A DNA stretch of 64,000 bases, taken from the NCBI RefSeq assembly GCF_014529535.1, contig NW_023503313.1, forward strand, positions 1 to 64,000, read 5' to 3'. A program made the translations under genes and the position numbers. Position 1 is the first letter of the stretch. Each line of letters begins with the position of its first letter. A model generated the notes under the pieces. That model was not told the DNA's origin. It was given only the letters and a program-made list of their open reading frames with translations, and searched no databases. Origin of the DNA: Bradysia coprophila (Eukaryota > Arthropoda > Insecta > Diptera > Sciaridae). Positions 35,448 through 49,190 of the stretch are shown piece after piece.

Positions 35448-36132
35448 TTAAATGCCACGGTACGATCGTCGAGCTAGTATAGCACTAACCACATACAGTA
35501 TGCCATTGATGAGACCGATGATCTGTGAACCGAAATAGATAATCAGACCTTTAGAGAAAATTGATTAGACTTTAAGTGAGTTACCGCAGCTATCAAGAAT
35601 TTCTCATGGTAGTAACTGTTATTGTTCTTGTTAACGTGAATCAACAGTGTGATTGATGCTGCTATCAACAGGATGGCTCCGATCGAGTGGTAGATCAACT
35701 CCTACATTTTATGGAAATATTAATTTGAAATTTTACTCATAAAGTATGGTTGCTTTTGCAGTCTCACATAAATGGTTTTGGAGATGATGCCACCTGTACT
35801 CAGTGAAAATAAACATGACACCAGCAAACAGAATGTACCAACTAAAAATGTCGTGGCCATCAGTAAGAAGAACAGCGATGGAGTATAATCATATCGATTG
35901 TTGTAATACCACGATGCTAATCCTACACAAACGGCACCTAATATCTACAGTGAAACGGAATTCGTTCGTCCTAATTTTTCTTATTTATCAATTAAATTTA
36001 AAGCAAAATTATTACCAATTGTACAAGTTTAAGTAGACCAGGAACCGTTTTCAGGTAGCCGGTATTCACAACCAATGTGGATGTTGTGTTGGAGGTGGTA
36101 ACTGTTCGTGTAATGGTTACTGAGTGAGACAT
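35448..36132 (-). CDS. CMTM-like MARVEL-domain membrane protein (paralogue 1)
   Basis: Spliced minus-strand model: 36132-36016, 35944-35768, 35701-35585, 35522-35448; 161 aa, all exons a whole number of codons. A Ser/Thr-rich N-terminus (MSHSVTITRTVTTSNTTS) precedes NTGYLKTVPGLLKLVQL. Four membrane helices follow, at about 32-54, 63-95 (with LFFLLMATTF), 99-120 and 133-152, and the protein ends RRSYRGI. This is the insect form of CKLF-like MARVEL proteins (CMTM4/8-like), which act in vesicle traffic and membrane apposition; that function comes from the family, not from this sequence. It is a tandem duplicate of the gene at 38434-39141 with the same intron positions. Confidence 0.9.
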
Positions 36133-36886
36133 CGTGTTAGTTTCTTATGCCTGTAATCAAAGTTAAGTTGTTGATCAAATTTTTGAGAGAGAAAAAATAT
36201 TTTTTTGCAAAACTATTTTTAAATTCGTAGTTCAGCGCACTTTGGTGGCTACCATGTTTTGTGTTTTCCACTAACGATTCATCGCCTTCGCACTTAGCTT
36301 CAGTAAATATTTATGAAAAGAATTTTCGTCAAGACAAATTGATGGATATGAGTTTAGAAACCTGTTGATAAAATCTGGAATTACCAGTCGGCTTAGCAAC
36401 TTTGTATGCATTAATACTGTGTTTGACTTATTTTCGTGCATTAGCGCGAACTTGTAACCTGGAAAAGTACAGTTTCAAACAATCGAGTTTTCAGAAGAGT
36501 AATTTATGCAAAGTGGTTGTTTTTGTCACTAGATGTGAAGTTATTAAACGAGCGAAGCGAGATAAACACATCGTGTGACAAAAAAAACTTCTACTTTCGT
36601 AACGTGTTGCATATAATGTCTTATGTAATTTCGTCACATTTATTGAACATTTTGCTATGGAATTTTATAAAAGTATTGAATCCTGAGTGAAGAAAAAAAA
36701 ATTAATGGAAAGGAGCAACCTTAGTCCTAACATAATAGATTTTGAGCAGAGAGATGGCTACTTTCGACCAATTGAATATTTCATTTTCACCCGGGTCCTT
36801 TATATTCTATCATAGGAAGAGAAATAATTATCGGTTAAAACGTTACAAAATTGATGCATCTTTCAGGATTTGTATGAAAGCCCAAA

Positions 36887-37010
36887 CTTAAGTAATGTTT
36901 TCCACTTAACAAAAAGTACTGCGTGAGAGAGCGAGCTGTCCAGTAAGCAAAGCGAAAATTTAAAGAACTCACTCGGAGTACTTTTTTGGTAGGTGGAAAT
37001 CAAGCATAAG
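36887..37010. mobile_element. MITE of the CTTTCCAC...AAAAAGTACT family, copy B
   Basis: CTTAAGTAATGTTTTCCACT, then AAAAAGTACTGCGTGAG, on the left; GGAGTACTTTTTTGGTAGGT and GGAAATCAAGCATAAG on the right. Same order and orientation as copy A at 17068-17204. Confidence 0.7.
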
Positions 37011-37980
37011 AAACATAAAAAATATTTCGCCATATTGAGCTTCAACACAAACTTGAAGCGATACGAAGACCATAAAGCGGCAAAATCCCCTTTATGTTAG
37101 CAGATGGGTCTCGACGAAATGAAGTGATATTTTTTTCGCACGTGCAGGGGGTCCCTCTGAACGAATTAAAACAAATAAAGAATCGATGATTTTAATTGAA
37201 TCAATAATTTAAAATGAAAAGAAAATATTTGTTTCTTTGTAGTTAAAAGTAACTTTTATTTGTAAAATTGGTTATACATATATATAAGTAAGCAAGCGAT
37301 GTAAAAACACGTAACAAAATTATATTAATTTTTGAAAAAATTTGTAACAGGCACACATGATGACTAGAATAGAAAAATAGAGAAAAAAAAAAAAAAAAAT
37401 GTAAACTTTGACTGTATAAACAAATTATAATAACAAGAAGCTACTCTCGAAGGTCAAAAGTAGCTCAATATAGCTTCTGGTTCTTAGGTTAATTTGATCG
37501 TTAAAGATAAGATCATAGGTGGCTGTCTAGATCTGCGTTTTTAAAATTGTATAATCTGACTACTATCATACTATCAAATTACTGTCTTCGTAGACGAGAA
37601 ATTGGTGAAATAAAAGTGGGGGATGATGTTTCCACATAGAATTAAATTAGTTTTACTTTACGCGATTATCGGATAAACAAAAAACAAAAGAAGGTTCTAA
37701 TTAGGGGCTCACAACTCACAATTTTAACATATTTAAGGGGCTGTTCACATATGACGTCACACTCAGAATTTTTGACTCCCCCCCAAGTGACCAAAATTTA
37801 CAAAAATAGTACGGAGAAATAGTACAGCGTGTCAGACTGACCAACTTTAAGAACACAAAATTCTAGCCAATCAAAGATGTAGATTAATCGTTTTCAAATA
37901 AAATAAAAAATTGGGTGAGATTCAGCGGCTTCGGCTGTGTGGCTGCACCTAAATTTTAAAGCTTAAAAGCTACTTGTGTA

Positions 37981-38261
37981 CAATTATTAAACGTAAAGCT
38001 TGTGCAGAATCAGCAACAGCTGAACATCTCCAGCTGGTCGACAAAGACAATAACTTTGTATCGAAAACAATTCAAAGGCAAACTAAATACATACGTTAAG
38101 GTCATCTATGAGCGCAGCGCACATATCTCGTATGACTGTAGTAAACTCGTTGTTTAGAATGTGTTTTGATTTTATATTTACACGAGTAGAGTATGTTTGT
38201 TGATCAGCTGGTGAACTTCAGCTGTTGCTGATTCCTGCAGAAGCTTTGCGTTTAATAATTG
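37981..38261. mobile_element. TA-type MITE, copy 2 of the CAATTATTAAACG family
   Basis: 281 bp, flanked by TA at 37979-37980 and 38262-38263; ends and interior match copy 1 (13680-13962), including the first 70 bases almost exactly. The high identity suggests fairly recent spread. Confidence 0.85.
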
Positions 38262-38433
38262 TAATTATAAAAATATATGACGCAAATCAATAAAATTAAA
38301 AACAAAAAAAAGTTTTTCCACTCCATATTGATTTTGCAGTTTTGTGTATTTCCTAATCTCTTGTTAGATTGATAATGTAGGTACTTATTTCTTGTCATCG
38401 ATATAGTAAGCATATCTGATTTCAAATCGTCTT

Positions 38434-39141
38434 TTAAATTCCACGATATTGACGTTGAGCAAATATTGCGCTCAACAAATACAAAATTGTATTGATAAGT
38501 CCAATAATCTGTAAAGAACGAGACAATAAATTTCCATCAAACCGAACTTAATGGCAGTAAGAAAATAATTACGGAAGCAGCCATATAAGCTTCATGAACT
38601 GTGTTCTTCCATACGTGGTTGTTGATTTTGACCAGAAAATTTACGGACGACGCTAACAGCAAAATCGTTGCAACGGCATGATAGATAAGTTCCTAATTTT
38701 AAAAACAAATTATTTCTCTGTAGTTCTGATCGTGTGTGTCGATCAAATAAACTCTGTATACGTACAAACATCGTTTTTGATATGAGACCACCGGTGCTCC
38801 AAGAAATAAGGCAGGACAACAGCAAACAGAATGTGCATATCATAAATGTTGTTGCCATGAGGAAAAAGAACAAATCGCCTTTAAAATAAACATTGTAGCC
38901 ATTCGTGTAGTAATAAGCTACGATGCCAACGCTAATTATGCCAAGAATCTGATAAAATAAATATTTTCGAAAATTTGAAATAAAAATTTCCAGTCAATTT
39001 CAAAATTTATTTAAATGAAAGCTCCATTACCAATTCTCCAAGTTTCAAGAGGCCGGGCACGGTTTTTAAATAACCAGAATTTAAGATGATGGCATTGGAA
39101 TTCGATGTTGTTGTTGTCGTTATTTTCACGGTATGTGACAT
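38434..39141 (-). CDS. CMTM-like MARVEL-domain membrane protein (paralogue 2)
   Basis: Spliced minus-strand model: 39141-39031, 38948-38766, 38692-38573, 38508-38434; 162 aa. It shares with paralogue 1 the start MSH-V-IT-T-TT, the NSGYLKTVPGLLKL block before helix 1, FFFLMATTF in helix 2, STGGLISKTM after it, ELIYHAVATILLLA in helix 3 and the end QRQYRGI. The four exons break at the same codons and phase 0, so the pair arose by DNA-level tandem duplication. Identity is roughly 50-60% by eye, so the duplication is not recent. It is predicted to sit in the plasma membrane or endosomes with both ends cytoplasmic (family knowledge). Confidence 0.9.
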
Positions 39142-42100
39142 TTTGTAATATTTGTGATATTTTATGCTGAAAATTGTAATATTTATAACCAAAAGTCAAT
39201 AGATATCTTGAATATGATCAAATAAATTGGATAGGAAATGTGTTTTGCTTGAAAAGAATTTTTTTTATGATTTCGTGTTAGTTTGAATATGACTAATAGA
39301 CGAGTTCCATGAATATTTTCGTTGGATGGTATAAAATTCTTCTAGGTATTATTTTGGAACAATGACATAATGCCTGAACAACACCCGCAAATAAATTACA
39401 TTAATTAAATTAAATTAATGGAAATCGCCATTAGATATCCAAATTGTAAAAGTTTTTTTTGTTATTTTGAAATTCAAATTTACATTTTTTTTATGGATAA
39501 AAAACACTAAAAAAATCACAAAATCGAAAACATAAAACACCAATGCAAAATACTTACACAACTTGTTATATCTAAGGGCAATTTTCACACTTTTTTTGGT
39601 AACAAATTCACTTTGAAACACCATATGTTCTTTATAGATCGATATCAAAATTGTACATTTGGTTCTGGTTATTGTTCCATTTTAAACAATTGCACACCAA
39701 CTATTCTTCGAAAGATAAGAAACGTTGAATTCGAATGAATTTTCGATGAAAATAATGGTGACACCATTGTTACAAATTATATTTGCAATCGAAGGCTTAC
39801 GTATTTAAATCAGAGTCTTGTACTTCATTTGTTCTAAAAAGCATCTTGTTATATGTGGGACAATCAAAACTCAGCTCTCATTTTTGTCGTCACTACCAGG
39901 TGAGTTCAGGCCTTATTCTGATTGACTTAAACATTTCCAATATTTTCTAATTAGCCATTACTATGACCCCCTGCTTTCCAAAGATTTCTTCTTCATAAAA
40001 AAAATCTGAAAATTTAACCGGGGTAAATATTTCATAGTTGTCCAGCGTGTGTCTAACACCGATAAAGGCGTAACATTCGCCCACACAATTCCGTTAAAAT
40101 AGTAATAGTACATTACGTTCGTGTAAAAAATAAAAGGTTTTCGAGAAAGTTCCCAAGAAATGGACACTTTCGTTGAAATATTTTTTTTTGAACAAATTTT
40201 ACTTAAAGAAAAATTTAATTTTAAACTTTACGCCTAATTTCAGCATTTATGGGAAATTTTCATCTATTTAAATGAAGCATAACTTTAAAACTAAAATTTG
40301 TACTAATGAATTTTCTCTACAAATTTTGTTCCTTGTCCCTTTCTTAACTAGTTTGTTGAACATATTAATTTTTTTAGCTCTTACGTTAGACGCGTTACAG
40401 AATTTAGACAATTATTACCAAATATGTCACGTTATATACATAATTGGCGGCTTAGGCTTAGGTTGAAAAATTCAACGAACTTGTGTCTTTGGTCCCATTG
40501 CTCTTCTCCTCACTACTATGTGTGCAGGCAGAGGAGCATAATAACTAAACTCCTCAATGGTTTCACAATAAATCTCAAAATATTTTTTACAATTATGATT
40601 GTCTTCCCAACAATTATCTAGATCTCTCCAAATATTACTTATAAAACTTATGCCAATAGAAAATCGCTTCAAGTGTTCCACTAAAAAGTGAGTAAGTTTA
40701 TTAATAGGAAGAGCCCATTAAGCGATTTGTGCTAGACACGTTAAACGCATAAATTTCCAACATTCCAGTATTCGGCAAAGTGCTTGTTGAAAGAAAAAAA
40801 TTGATATCAATTGGCACGTAATATATTTTTGTCGGCTGTTTTAACTAAAATTGTTTATTGCGATTCGTTTTATTGCTGATAGTAAGTGTAATACTTCTGC
40901 TAGTGATAACAGAACGGATATAAGATTTTAATTTAGAATACAATACAAAAAAGATACAAATTTCGACTGTTGAATGGAAATGATGTATGTTTTACCTGTA
41001 ACTTAAACAGAACGATGAAATGATAGAACCTGTTCCACTATATGCTCATATCAAACAATGTAATTTTATACAGTCAGAACTGGCACTCTTTTTTTGTTGA
41101 GCCATAAAGCGAAAGTTGTGCTCTCTCTCTACCCAATTATATGTTTGTTCTATACAAATTTAGAATATTTACTTTTTCCCAACTCTGAATCAATACAGAA
41201 AATTCATTTAGTGACTGCAAAAGCTTAAAATATGAAGTTTCACAGCATAAAATTTACCTGCTGCTGAAAGTATGTTTATATAGGCGTGAACCGACATTGT
41301 GTCACATACATAAATGATTAACAATCAAACAAGTTGCCAATTATGGACTTCTTCTTACTTTCTCGGCTGTGTTCAGCAAAAATACAAATAAATTGGATGG
41401 TATACGTTGTGAAATAAAAGTAATTTTCATGAGCAATTATCAACTGGCTGGCTACCAAGGTAAAATCGTGGAATAAATTTACATTTTATCATTGCATAAC
41501 TTCGTCTCGAGAGATGAATGGAGTAGAAAATTTATCGTTCCATTATTCTGATGTTAATCTGTTACGGTTTACAAATGAAGTAAAAGATTTTATATCAGAC
41601 AATTTAGAGATGATTTTAGAGATGCCACGTCACGCTTCATTCGAATCAAGAGGAATCTAAGGAAGCTTTCTCTCTCTCTCTTATTTTTCAATTGGAAAAT
41701 ATCATACGCCTACGAGAGTACGACCAAATGTTGGTTTAATGAAAAACTCGACTAACTCTCCCTTTCTTTTATTTTGATTTTTTTTCGCAATCCTTCAAAT
41801 AGGCATCTTTGAATTTTTCAATTACACGCTGTTTTTCAAGCAAATCTCTTTTATTCGTCCATTGTGGAAGGTCACGATGGTTCATCCTCTCAATTTCAGT
41901 CTACTGTTAACAGACTCTATTTACAAAAAAAAATTAATTATATTTCTCAAGTAGCAAAACGAAGACTGTGGTTCAGTCTAGACTAAAAAGTGCAAGTGAA
42001 ATAATTTTACAACTGCATACTGTCGAGGTCGAGTAGAATTCACATAATAATACCTTGGATACTCGCCCACGATTTTGGAGGCGCTCAAGGACGAATGCAT

Positions 42101-45100
42101 ATTTATTTTTAATTACTTTCATTAGCTAGGCAGAGCCATTTGTAATAGTTGCTGTTCATGAAAGAGATTCGGAAAACGTGTAAATGGATAAAACGGTTTA
42201 ATATTTTAAAATTTTTAAGATAGGAAAACTAATGAAGTTAAATATTGTGCATCATCAAATATGAGACTACGTTAAGCAAAACAAAAAAAAAACAGGACAT
42301 GTAGTGATTCTTGCGGATCGGCAGATAGGCTATTAGGCTATACAAAGAAGGAAATCAACAGGAACCATCATACACTTAAAATTTAAATGCAACGCAGCTT
42401 GTTCTAATTAGAGAGTTGTTGTAGTTTGTAGTTTATTCAATTTCGTTCAAAAAATGAAGAACTAGATTTTTACTTTATGTCTTTCAACGAAATACTGTAA
42501 GATACAGAATCTAGGTTTTCATTTGTTAAACGAAATGTTTATGTATATAACTAACTGCTCTAACGCCTAAATTTGAATATATGTAACATTTCACTTTTCA
42601 TCGAGTATGGTAACAAGTTTGAAGCAATTTTTTTGACGATCAATAAAACACAATTTCTTCAGCGAAGCTTCACGATTATTTAAACAAAAAATATCGAGAT
42701 ATTGAATTTGACTCGGACGGAAAGTATTTATTGCTCTCAACTCGTTTAATCTCCCCAGCCATAAACCAAAAGAAATTACTGAATAAATAGTAAAAAGAAT
42801 TGTGAGCGTATATATAGACACATTTGCTCTACTTCGAACATCCAAAAATAATCTTGATATTCCTACTAACATCTGCAAACAATTCACGAATATCCATTTT
42901 TCTTTTCTTCAAAAAAAAATTGTGTTTCTTTATATACAAACCGAATGAATAATATTTTCCATATCGTACAAATCGTATAAACTGGAAATAGATTTATAAA
43001 TAAAAACAACATTAAAACAAAATCGAGCCAGAAGTCGTCAGACTCACGATTACAAATCTTATTATGATTTTTCTCTCCACAATGTATTGTATTGATGTAT
43101 TTAACCGGAAAAAAAAATCATCGTCATCATCGACTCCAAAGAAAATTTGGTGTGTCCGATGAGAAAATGTCTATTAATAAAATTGTGTTATACACATCGA
43201 ATGACTCATTCCTGACAAATTTTCTTCTGGCCTGAATGCACTTATTTTCATAAACAGTATTAAAAAAAAACCAACGCTGTATATCGTGATGATGCTATGA
43301 TGTATACACAAATATGTTGGAATATATATAAAAATTTGTCATAAAATTTAACACACTTCGGATTTAATTTGAGTGATAAAGTTAAAAAGTTATACGACGT
43401 TACAACTTTTTTCCTTCTTTATTCTCTTTTTTTTTCTTGTTATTTTATTTACATAAGACCGAAGAGCATATCAGCGTGGCAGTAAAACAATAATGGAAAT
43501 GCTATAAATAACATCAACACGATATGGAAAAATCTTGCATTGAATTTCAAAGTAAAATTTTCTGAAACGATATTACAATTAATTAACCTATATAGGTAAC
43601 AAAGCATTTAATGGTTAAGGTGTGTACGAGACATTGATGAACCCATTTAAAGGAAATGGAAAGTAAATCGAGTGTATATATAAGCAAAGGAAAAAAAAGT
43701 GCTTAAACTCGTATACGTATACAATTAATGGTCGTTGGACTTGGTCGTTAGGGGTTGGTCAGTCATTAATTAAATGATAAACAATTGATGATCCCGTTTT
43801 TCGTAAATTACGCGTAAATATTTTATTCGGATTGTAAAATTTTAATGAAAAATTTAGGGTTCGAAGTCACAGTCCAGCATCATAACATATTTGCCCGCGT
43901 TTTTACCCAACAAAATATAATAAATGAAGTACTAGAGTTTTCTCTGTCAGAATTGGATCGGTATACGAATGTGATGTATTACCAGGAACTATTTTTGGAA
44001 ACTTTTTTTTCCTAAATTTTCCCACTTTTCCATAAAATATTTTTGAAAAATTATGAGAATGTTCGGGAAAATATTTGGAAACTTTCTACATTGTTAGTCC
44101 GTATCGTCTTTAGTCTTAGTTGTAAAGAATATCGGTAAAGGTTTCAAGAGACGTTTCCTTTCGCTATCATTGAGAATTATAAATTGCTAACACGCTGACG
44201 TAAATTAAGTGGGAAAGTCGCCCCTAGGTTAAACTCTTGGCGATTTAAATGTTATAATTACAGCCCGAGTTTGTAATTTATTCTTATAATAAATCTATGA
44301 ATCTGTATCATTGGAACGTTTTCCCTTAAAGGATCAAAAACAAGAGGAATAATAGCAAATTTTGAAAAATTTCACAAAAAAATATTTTCACTTTTAGTTT
44401 CGATTAATTCTCGTAAATTTCTTTTGTTGAATTCTGTGATGGTCAGTAGGTATTTTTTTTAGACCACAGTGATAGTAAGATGATACAATGACAAAAGTGT
44501 AAAGTATAATTTCAGCTGTAGGTAGCTATTAGTCAGAAACATTTCGTCATCGTTTTATTATTTTCAGCGATTTCAATTTTTTATTGCTCATCAAAATTCA
44601 ATTTAAATCGATTGTTAATAGAACTAAATTAATTTGATATTGTATAGATAACTCATACGACAGTTATTGGCGTTCAGGTAGAATTTATTTTCATTGCGAT
44701 AATACGAATTGCTCCGTAGCTTCAAACATTATCTTTGGTTGGACAGTATGGTCTGATACACAAAAACCATGTGTATTTGTTTACATCACACTAAAAAAAG
44801 TCTGTTATGTTACTCAATAACAGCATAAACAACATATGGTCGCGACAATTTACAAATAATACGCGAACAACAAAGTAAATTATTATTTTTTTTAAATCTT
44901 AAAAATATCCTAAGATTCATCAAAAAGAAGAAGAAGAAATAAATAAAATGAAATCCAAATCAACCTACACAAAATTCGGTTAACTTCAAATCGGTAACTT
45001 AGTGTTGATCAATGTAGCACTTTTATCATATAAAACCGACAAACGAACGTCTTCACTTTCAATATTAATTCGACTATTAAATGTTTAGAATACCAATCAG

Positions 45101-48100
45101 TGGCACGACAAAACGTAGACTGAATGAATGGAATCGTCGAACAATTTGGAATAGCATCGGAAACCACCCAACCCAGCCCAAAATGTATTCAGAAAAAAAA
45201 GAAAAAATAGTCACACACACAATAAGTATATACGGTCTGTTATTGTTGCTCCGTCTGAGAAGTATATAGCGGCCACCACACACAACTATAATAATACGCA
45301 GCAGTGCAATATCGTATTATCGCGTCGTTTTTGTTTTACTGAAATGTTGTGGGAATTCATTCGGTATACTACAAAAATACATCAACGTGATATGCGAAAC
45401 GCGGTTATGTGTTTTGAATACGGTTTGTTTTGAATTTAAAAATATTCAATTCAGCGTTGTATGTTTTGATGATTACGTAATTACAAATAAGCTAAGAACA
45501 GTATATATACAATGAGCAAGTTAAATTCTTTGAATTCTGACTGGTTATCAGAGATTTTAGGGTCCGAACGGAAACGGTTTAAATCTCACGTTCGAGTGAG
45601 ACGTTATTATTTTAGGCTTCGGTTAGTCATTGCACAAACGTTGGCTACAGTTGGGTGCACACGCACAGTCACATAGATCCTCACAATTAAGTAGTCATAG
45701 TCATTTGTATAGATATACAGTCAATCCAGTTACTAGAATTCACATTTTTTTCATTCAAACTGCAACAGCTACGTTGACATAAAGGCAATGAACAGAGGAA
45801 AAGGTTAGAAAAAAACTCACACCACTTATATGAGTTCGGTAGCGCCGTCTGGTCTATATATTGTTTCCCTACCAACGTCATCTAACTTTTATATGTCGAC
45901 CATAAAATTATGTTTTCTTCCACATTCCAACAAGAATGCTCTGTTGCTGCGTTGTAATCAGATTTTAAGGATGTTTTATGTCTCTATGCACGATGGAATT
46001 CGTGTTAATTTATTTCTTGATGTTAGTGACTCTCCACTAAATTTTGTTGTACATTTCGTCCCGCTGAGCAGCGCTGGCAGATAAACCTGTTGTAGTACTT
46101 GGAACAAAGATAATATGATTTCGTGGCTAATTGCTTTGCAATACGACATTCTTCAACTTGATCATTTACTTTGGGTATAAACTTTATAAAGTGAACACCA
46201 AAAGCGACATCCGTCGAAATTACTCATTCACTGATTAAAACTCAAATTCTTTTAATCTTTCTGTCTACATTCTTATAGCAAATATTATGGCATTTGCATG
46301 GTCTTTTTCAACTGTTATCAACAAAGAAAACAGTAAGTGGGATCTGGTTAATCAGGTCTAACACAGCAATAATGCGTGTTAACATTAATGAAGTAAAAGA
46401 TTTTGTGTCAATATGTTGAATATGTTCTTAATTATGTGAAGTAACAGATTCGAAGCACATGTTTGTTCTGGTGATTTTCTTTCCGTTTGTGAAAAGTTAA
46501 AAGCTTTTCCGATCTTATGTCGAAAAAGTAACTACACTTAATCTGCACTTAATCAAAATTAATTGAGCATGAGGTGTGTGAGCATTACATTATTTATGCA
46601 AAAGGTCGTCTTGTTTTTAATAATATTATTTTACTGTAAACAACAAAATAATAATTATTTTATACGATGTCCTTGAGCCAATGACATAATCACAAAACAA
46701 TGTTAAGAAATGACGTCATTGATTCAGTAGTTCTTTGGTCATTTATTTACGTTTTTTTTAAATAGAATGATAATAAAATCATTCGGAGAGATGAAATGTT
46801 TTTCTTACCTTCAAAGATTAATAAATCTGATTTCTCATTCGACTACCTCAGTGCTGTGTCTTTCTGACACTTACGAATACCAAGTCAATGTTGTAAACAA
46901 GACTCCGATTATCAAATAAAATTCCATCGAAGTGATCAATGAATATTAATCAGCAATATTATGATATATCAGCAAAGAATTAAATGAACAGCTACTATAC
47001 AACTGGTGATATCACTTTCATATTAAATGACCGTCAAAAGGGTCATATGTGAGCCAATTGAATCGAAGTGATGTCATAGTTTTTTTTATAAGCGACCACA
47101 GTCGATAACTGCGACGTTTATGTATACAATTGGTCAAACTATTTTTTTTTTGTTATTTCAATTTCATATCCAGCAAAATATTTTGGAGCCTGTCTGTTTA
47201 AGGGAGCCTAGTTGTGTATTGATTATGAGGCTATATACGTTCAAATGTCACTTCAACCGATAGATCATAATTAGTACATTATGTACCTAATTCCAAATTT
47301 TTATTTTGGCCAGTGGGAGTTTTATAGCCCGAGCACGTTGCTTAATTAGATCATTTTTTCGTTATATGCGACCTGTGGGAAGCTCGGACCTTACTGTGGG
47401 CTCGTTGGATTAGAAAAATATAGTTAGTTTTTTAGCCTGAGTTCTAAGCTTTACAGCGATATTCATGACTATCAACAAACGTCTTGTATAGTAAGTTTTT
47501 TGAAGCAAAGTCATTCTACTAGGTCACGTCACTGTGAATTTGAAAGGCTGCATCATACTCGTATGATTTCTATTTTCTCTCTTGCATAATTCAAGCTTTT
47601 TCAACTATAACAAAAATTTCTCAGTACTTAATAACAATTACTCGTCGTCTATCATTAATTATGTTAATTTGGTTATATATCTGACACATGATGGAAAAAA
47701 TCAAAGTTGGAGTGATGGAAATTGTGGATAACTAACGTGGTGTAATAATTCTGTATAACACTTAGCCGATATCTATAATTGCTTCCTTTTATGGCGAAAT
47801 CTGACGTATACCGCAAGGTAGTATTTTGGGTTCTTTTCTCATAGATCTTTTCATCAATGATTGTCAACATCAGTGATTGTGTTCGTTCACAGTACTATGT
47901 TCCTAGCAAAATAACTAGGTAGCCAAACTGAGACTGAAGGTAACCAAAATACGCTTCGATTTTCTCTCATTAAGACAGGAGTCATGCAGACAGGAATTAT
48001 AACACAACACATGCAAGCGTAGGCACATACATGTATCCAAAGTTGGAGGCTTTTCGGCGTTTAACATACATGCTAGGAGCAGCTCTCTGTATTTCCTGAT

Positions 48101-48453
48101 TTGTCATTTGATCCAAGTATTTTCAAAAAACTTTTTATAAATCTTTTACTTCATTATTTTGAACATGTTTTGCACATTCGTTTATTCGTGACAGCAGACT
48201 TTTGATGAAGAAAAGTATGTACTAAATTGTAATAGATTTTGCCCTTAGTTTCTAAACTCCATTTTCCTATTACTGCAGTCATTATCGACAGCTGTAATCA
48301 TAACATGTTGCAGTTGCATGTGACTTTTACTAATGAGTACAAAGAAAAATGGTGTTCGAACAATATACATACGCTCCATTTGAAAGCGAAAAAATTACGT
48401 CATTGCATTCAAAGACGCAAACCGACAATAGGCGTGGTTACTTAATAGAATGT
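39142..48453. other. Large gene-poor intergenic region
   Basis: More than 9 kb with no gene I can support. Hydrophobic frames at 40272-40466 (+) and 42591-42887 (-) recall membrane proteins but have no recognisable motif or clean gene structure. Boxes of the dispersed GAAGTAAAAGATT motif lie at 41577, 46390, 46438 and 48140. A TTTTCC-rich tract at 43990-44080 resembles that at 4770-4910. Long introns or 3' UTRs of unseen genes cannot be excluded. Confidence 0.4.
46390..46450 (+). repeat. Paired GAAGTAAAAGATT / GAAGTAACAGATT boxes
   Basis: GAAGTAAAAGATT at 46390-46402 and GAAGTAACAGATT at 46438-46450, 48 bases apart, as in the pairs at 10226 (47 apart) and 14907. Confidence 0.55.
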
Positions 48454-48665
48454 ACCAGCACGGCAGAGTTAAATAAACCAGGCAGAAGCGGTTCATTTTC
48501 GAAACGTCAAATAAGGGACCTAATACACTGTATGAAAATGAACTCAAATGAACACTGACATAAATTGAAAAATTTTATTCGCAAAAAATATAGGGCTACT
48601 AGATTATTCAGGTCCCTTGTCAAACGTCCACTCCTGCCTGGTTAACTTTACTCTGCCGTTCTGGT
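48454..48665. mobile_element. MITE-like inverted repeat, ends ACCAG(C/A)ACGGCAGAGT
   Basis: The left end ACCAGCACGGCAGAGTTAAA, then AACCAGGCAG, is repeated inverted at the right end as CTGCCTGGTTAACTTTACTC and TGCCGTTCTGGT. The inner arms share AACGTCAAATAAGGGACCT and AGGTCCCTTGTCAAACGT. Immediately outside, TTAACTTTACTCTG is duplicated, perhaps by slippage. Confidence 0.7.
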
Positions 48666-49022
48666 TAACTTTACTCTGTCATGGCACCAGCAAAACAATC
48701 ATAAAGGCTCTCGGAGGCTTATTTGATGTATGCTGTGCTGTCATTTGGAGATACATCCTAAGCTAACACTATGAAGAGAAACTTAGTACATATGCAGTCA
48801 AATCGATGTACTGTGCATTGATTCACTGAAAGTAAGAATTCGCTTTTGTTTGCATCGGAGTGGAATCGAATGGAATCAGATCATAAATTGTTCTGTTTGC
48901 ACTCACGGCTAAAGAAAATAAAATTTAAGAGCTCACTTTAAAAAAAGTGGGTTTCATGACCAAGAAATATGTTTTCAGAATCTAATTCAGTGATGTGTTA
49001 CACTAGCGGAAAAGTGCTATTC

Positions 49023-49190
49023 AATAGACAATTTGCGCAGATGACTTATAATTTATAAGTCAACCAATAAGTTTAAAATTGTAAGTCACATCGTCATACA
49101 ATGAGCCTTTGAACGTTAATCATAATTTCGATAATTTCCAACTTATAGGTTGACTTATAAATTATACGTCATTTGCGCAAACTGTCTAAT
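49023..49190. mobile_element. 168-bp palindromic MITE, ends AATAGACAATTTGCGCA
   Basis: AATAGACAATTTGCGCAGAT and GACTTATAATTTATAAGTCA on the left pair with their near-exact inverses at the right end, TGACTTATAAATTATACGTC and ATTTGCGCAAACTGTCTAAT. No transposase and no certain target duplication. Confidence 0.75.

Larger units (their letters stand above)
36133..38433. other. Spacer between the two CMTM-like paralogues
   Basis: Contains the promoter of paralogue 1, two MITEs (36887-37010 and 37981-38261), poly-A tracts near 37385 and the 3' flank of paralogue 2. I see no exon here. Confidence 0.4.

Noticed and set aside
40272-40466. Hydrophobic frame resembling part of a chemoreceptor
   Set aside because: Too short and low-complexity; no C-terminal signature or flanking exons seen.
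42591-42887. 98-residue minus-strand frame with one hydrophobic segment
   Set aside because: It suggested a receptor exon, but there is no family signature, no clean ATG (it opens with GTG) and no adjoining exons.
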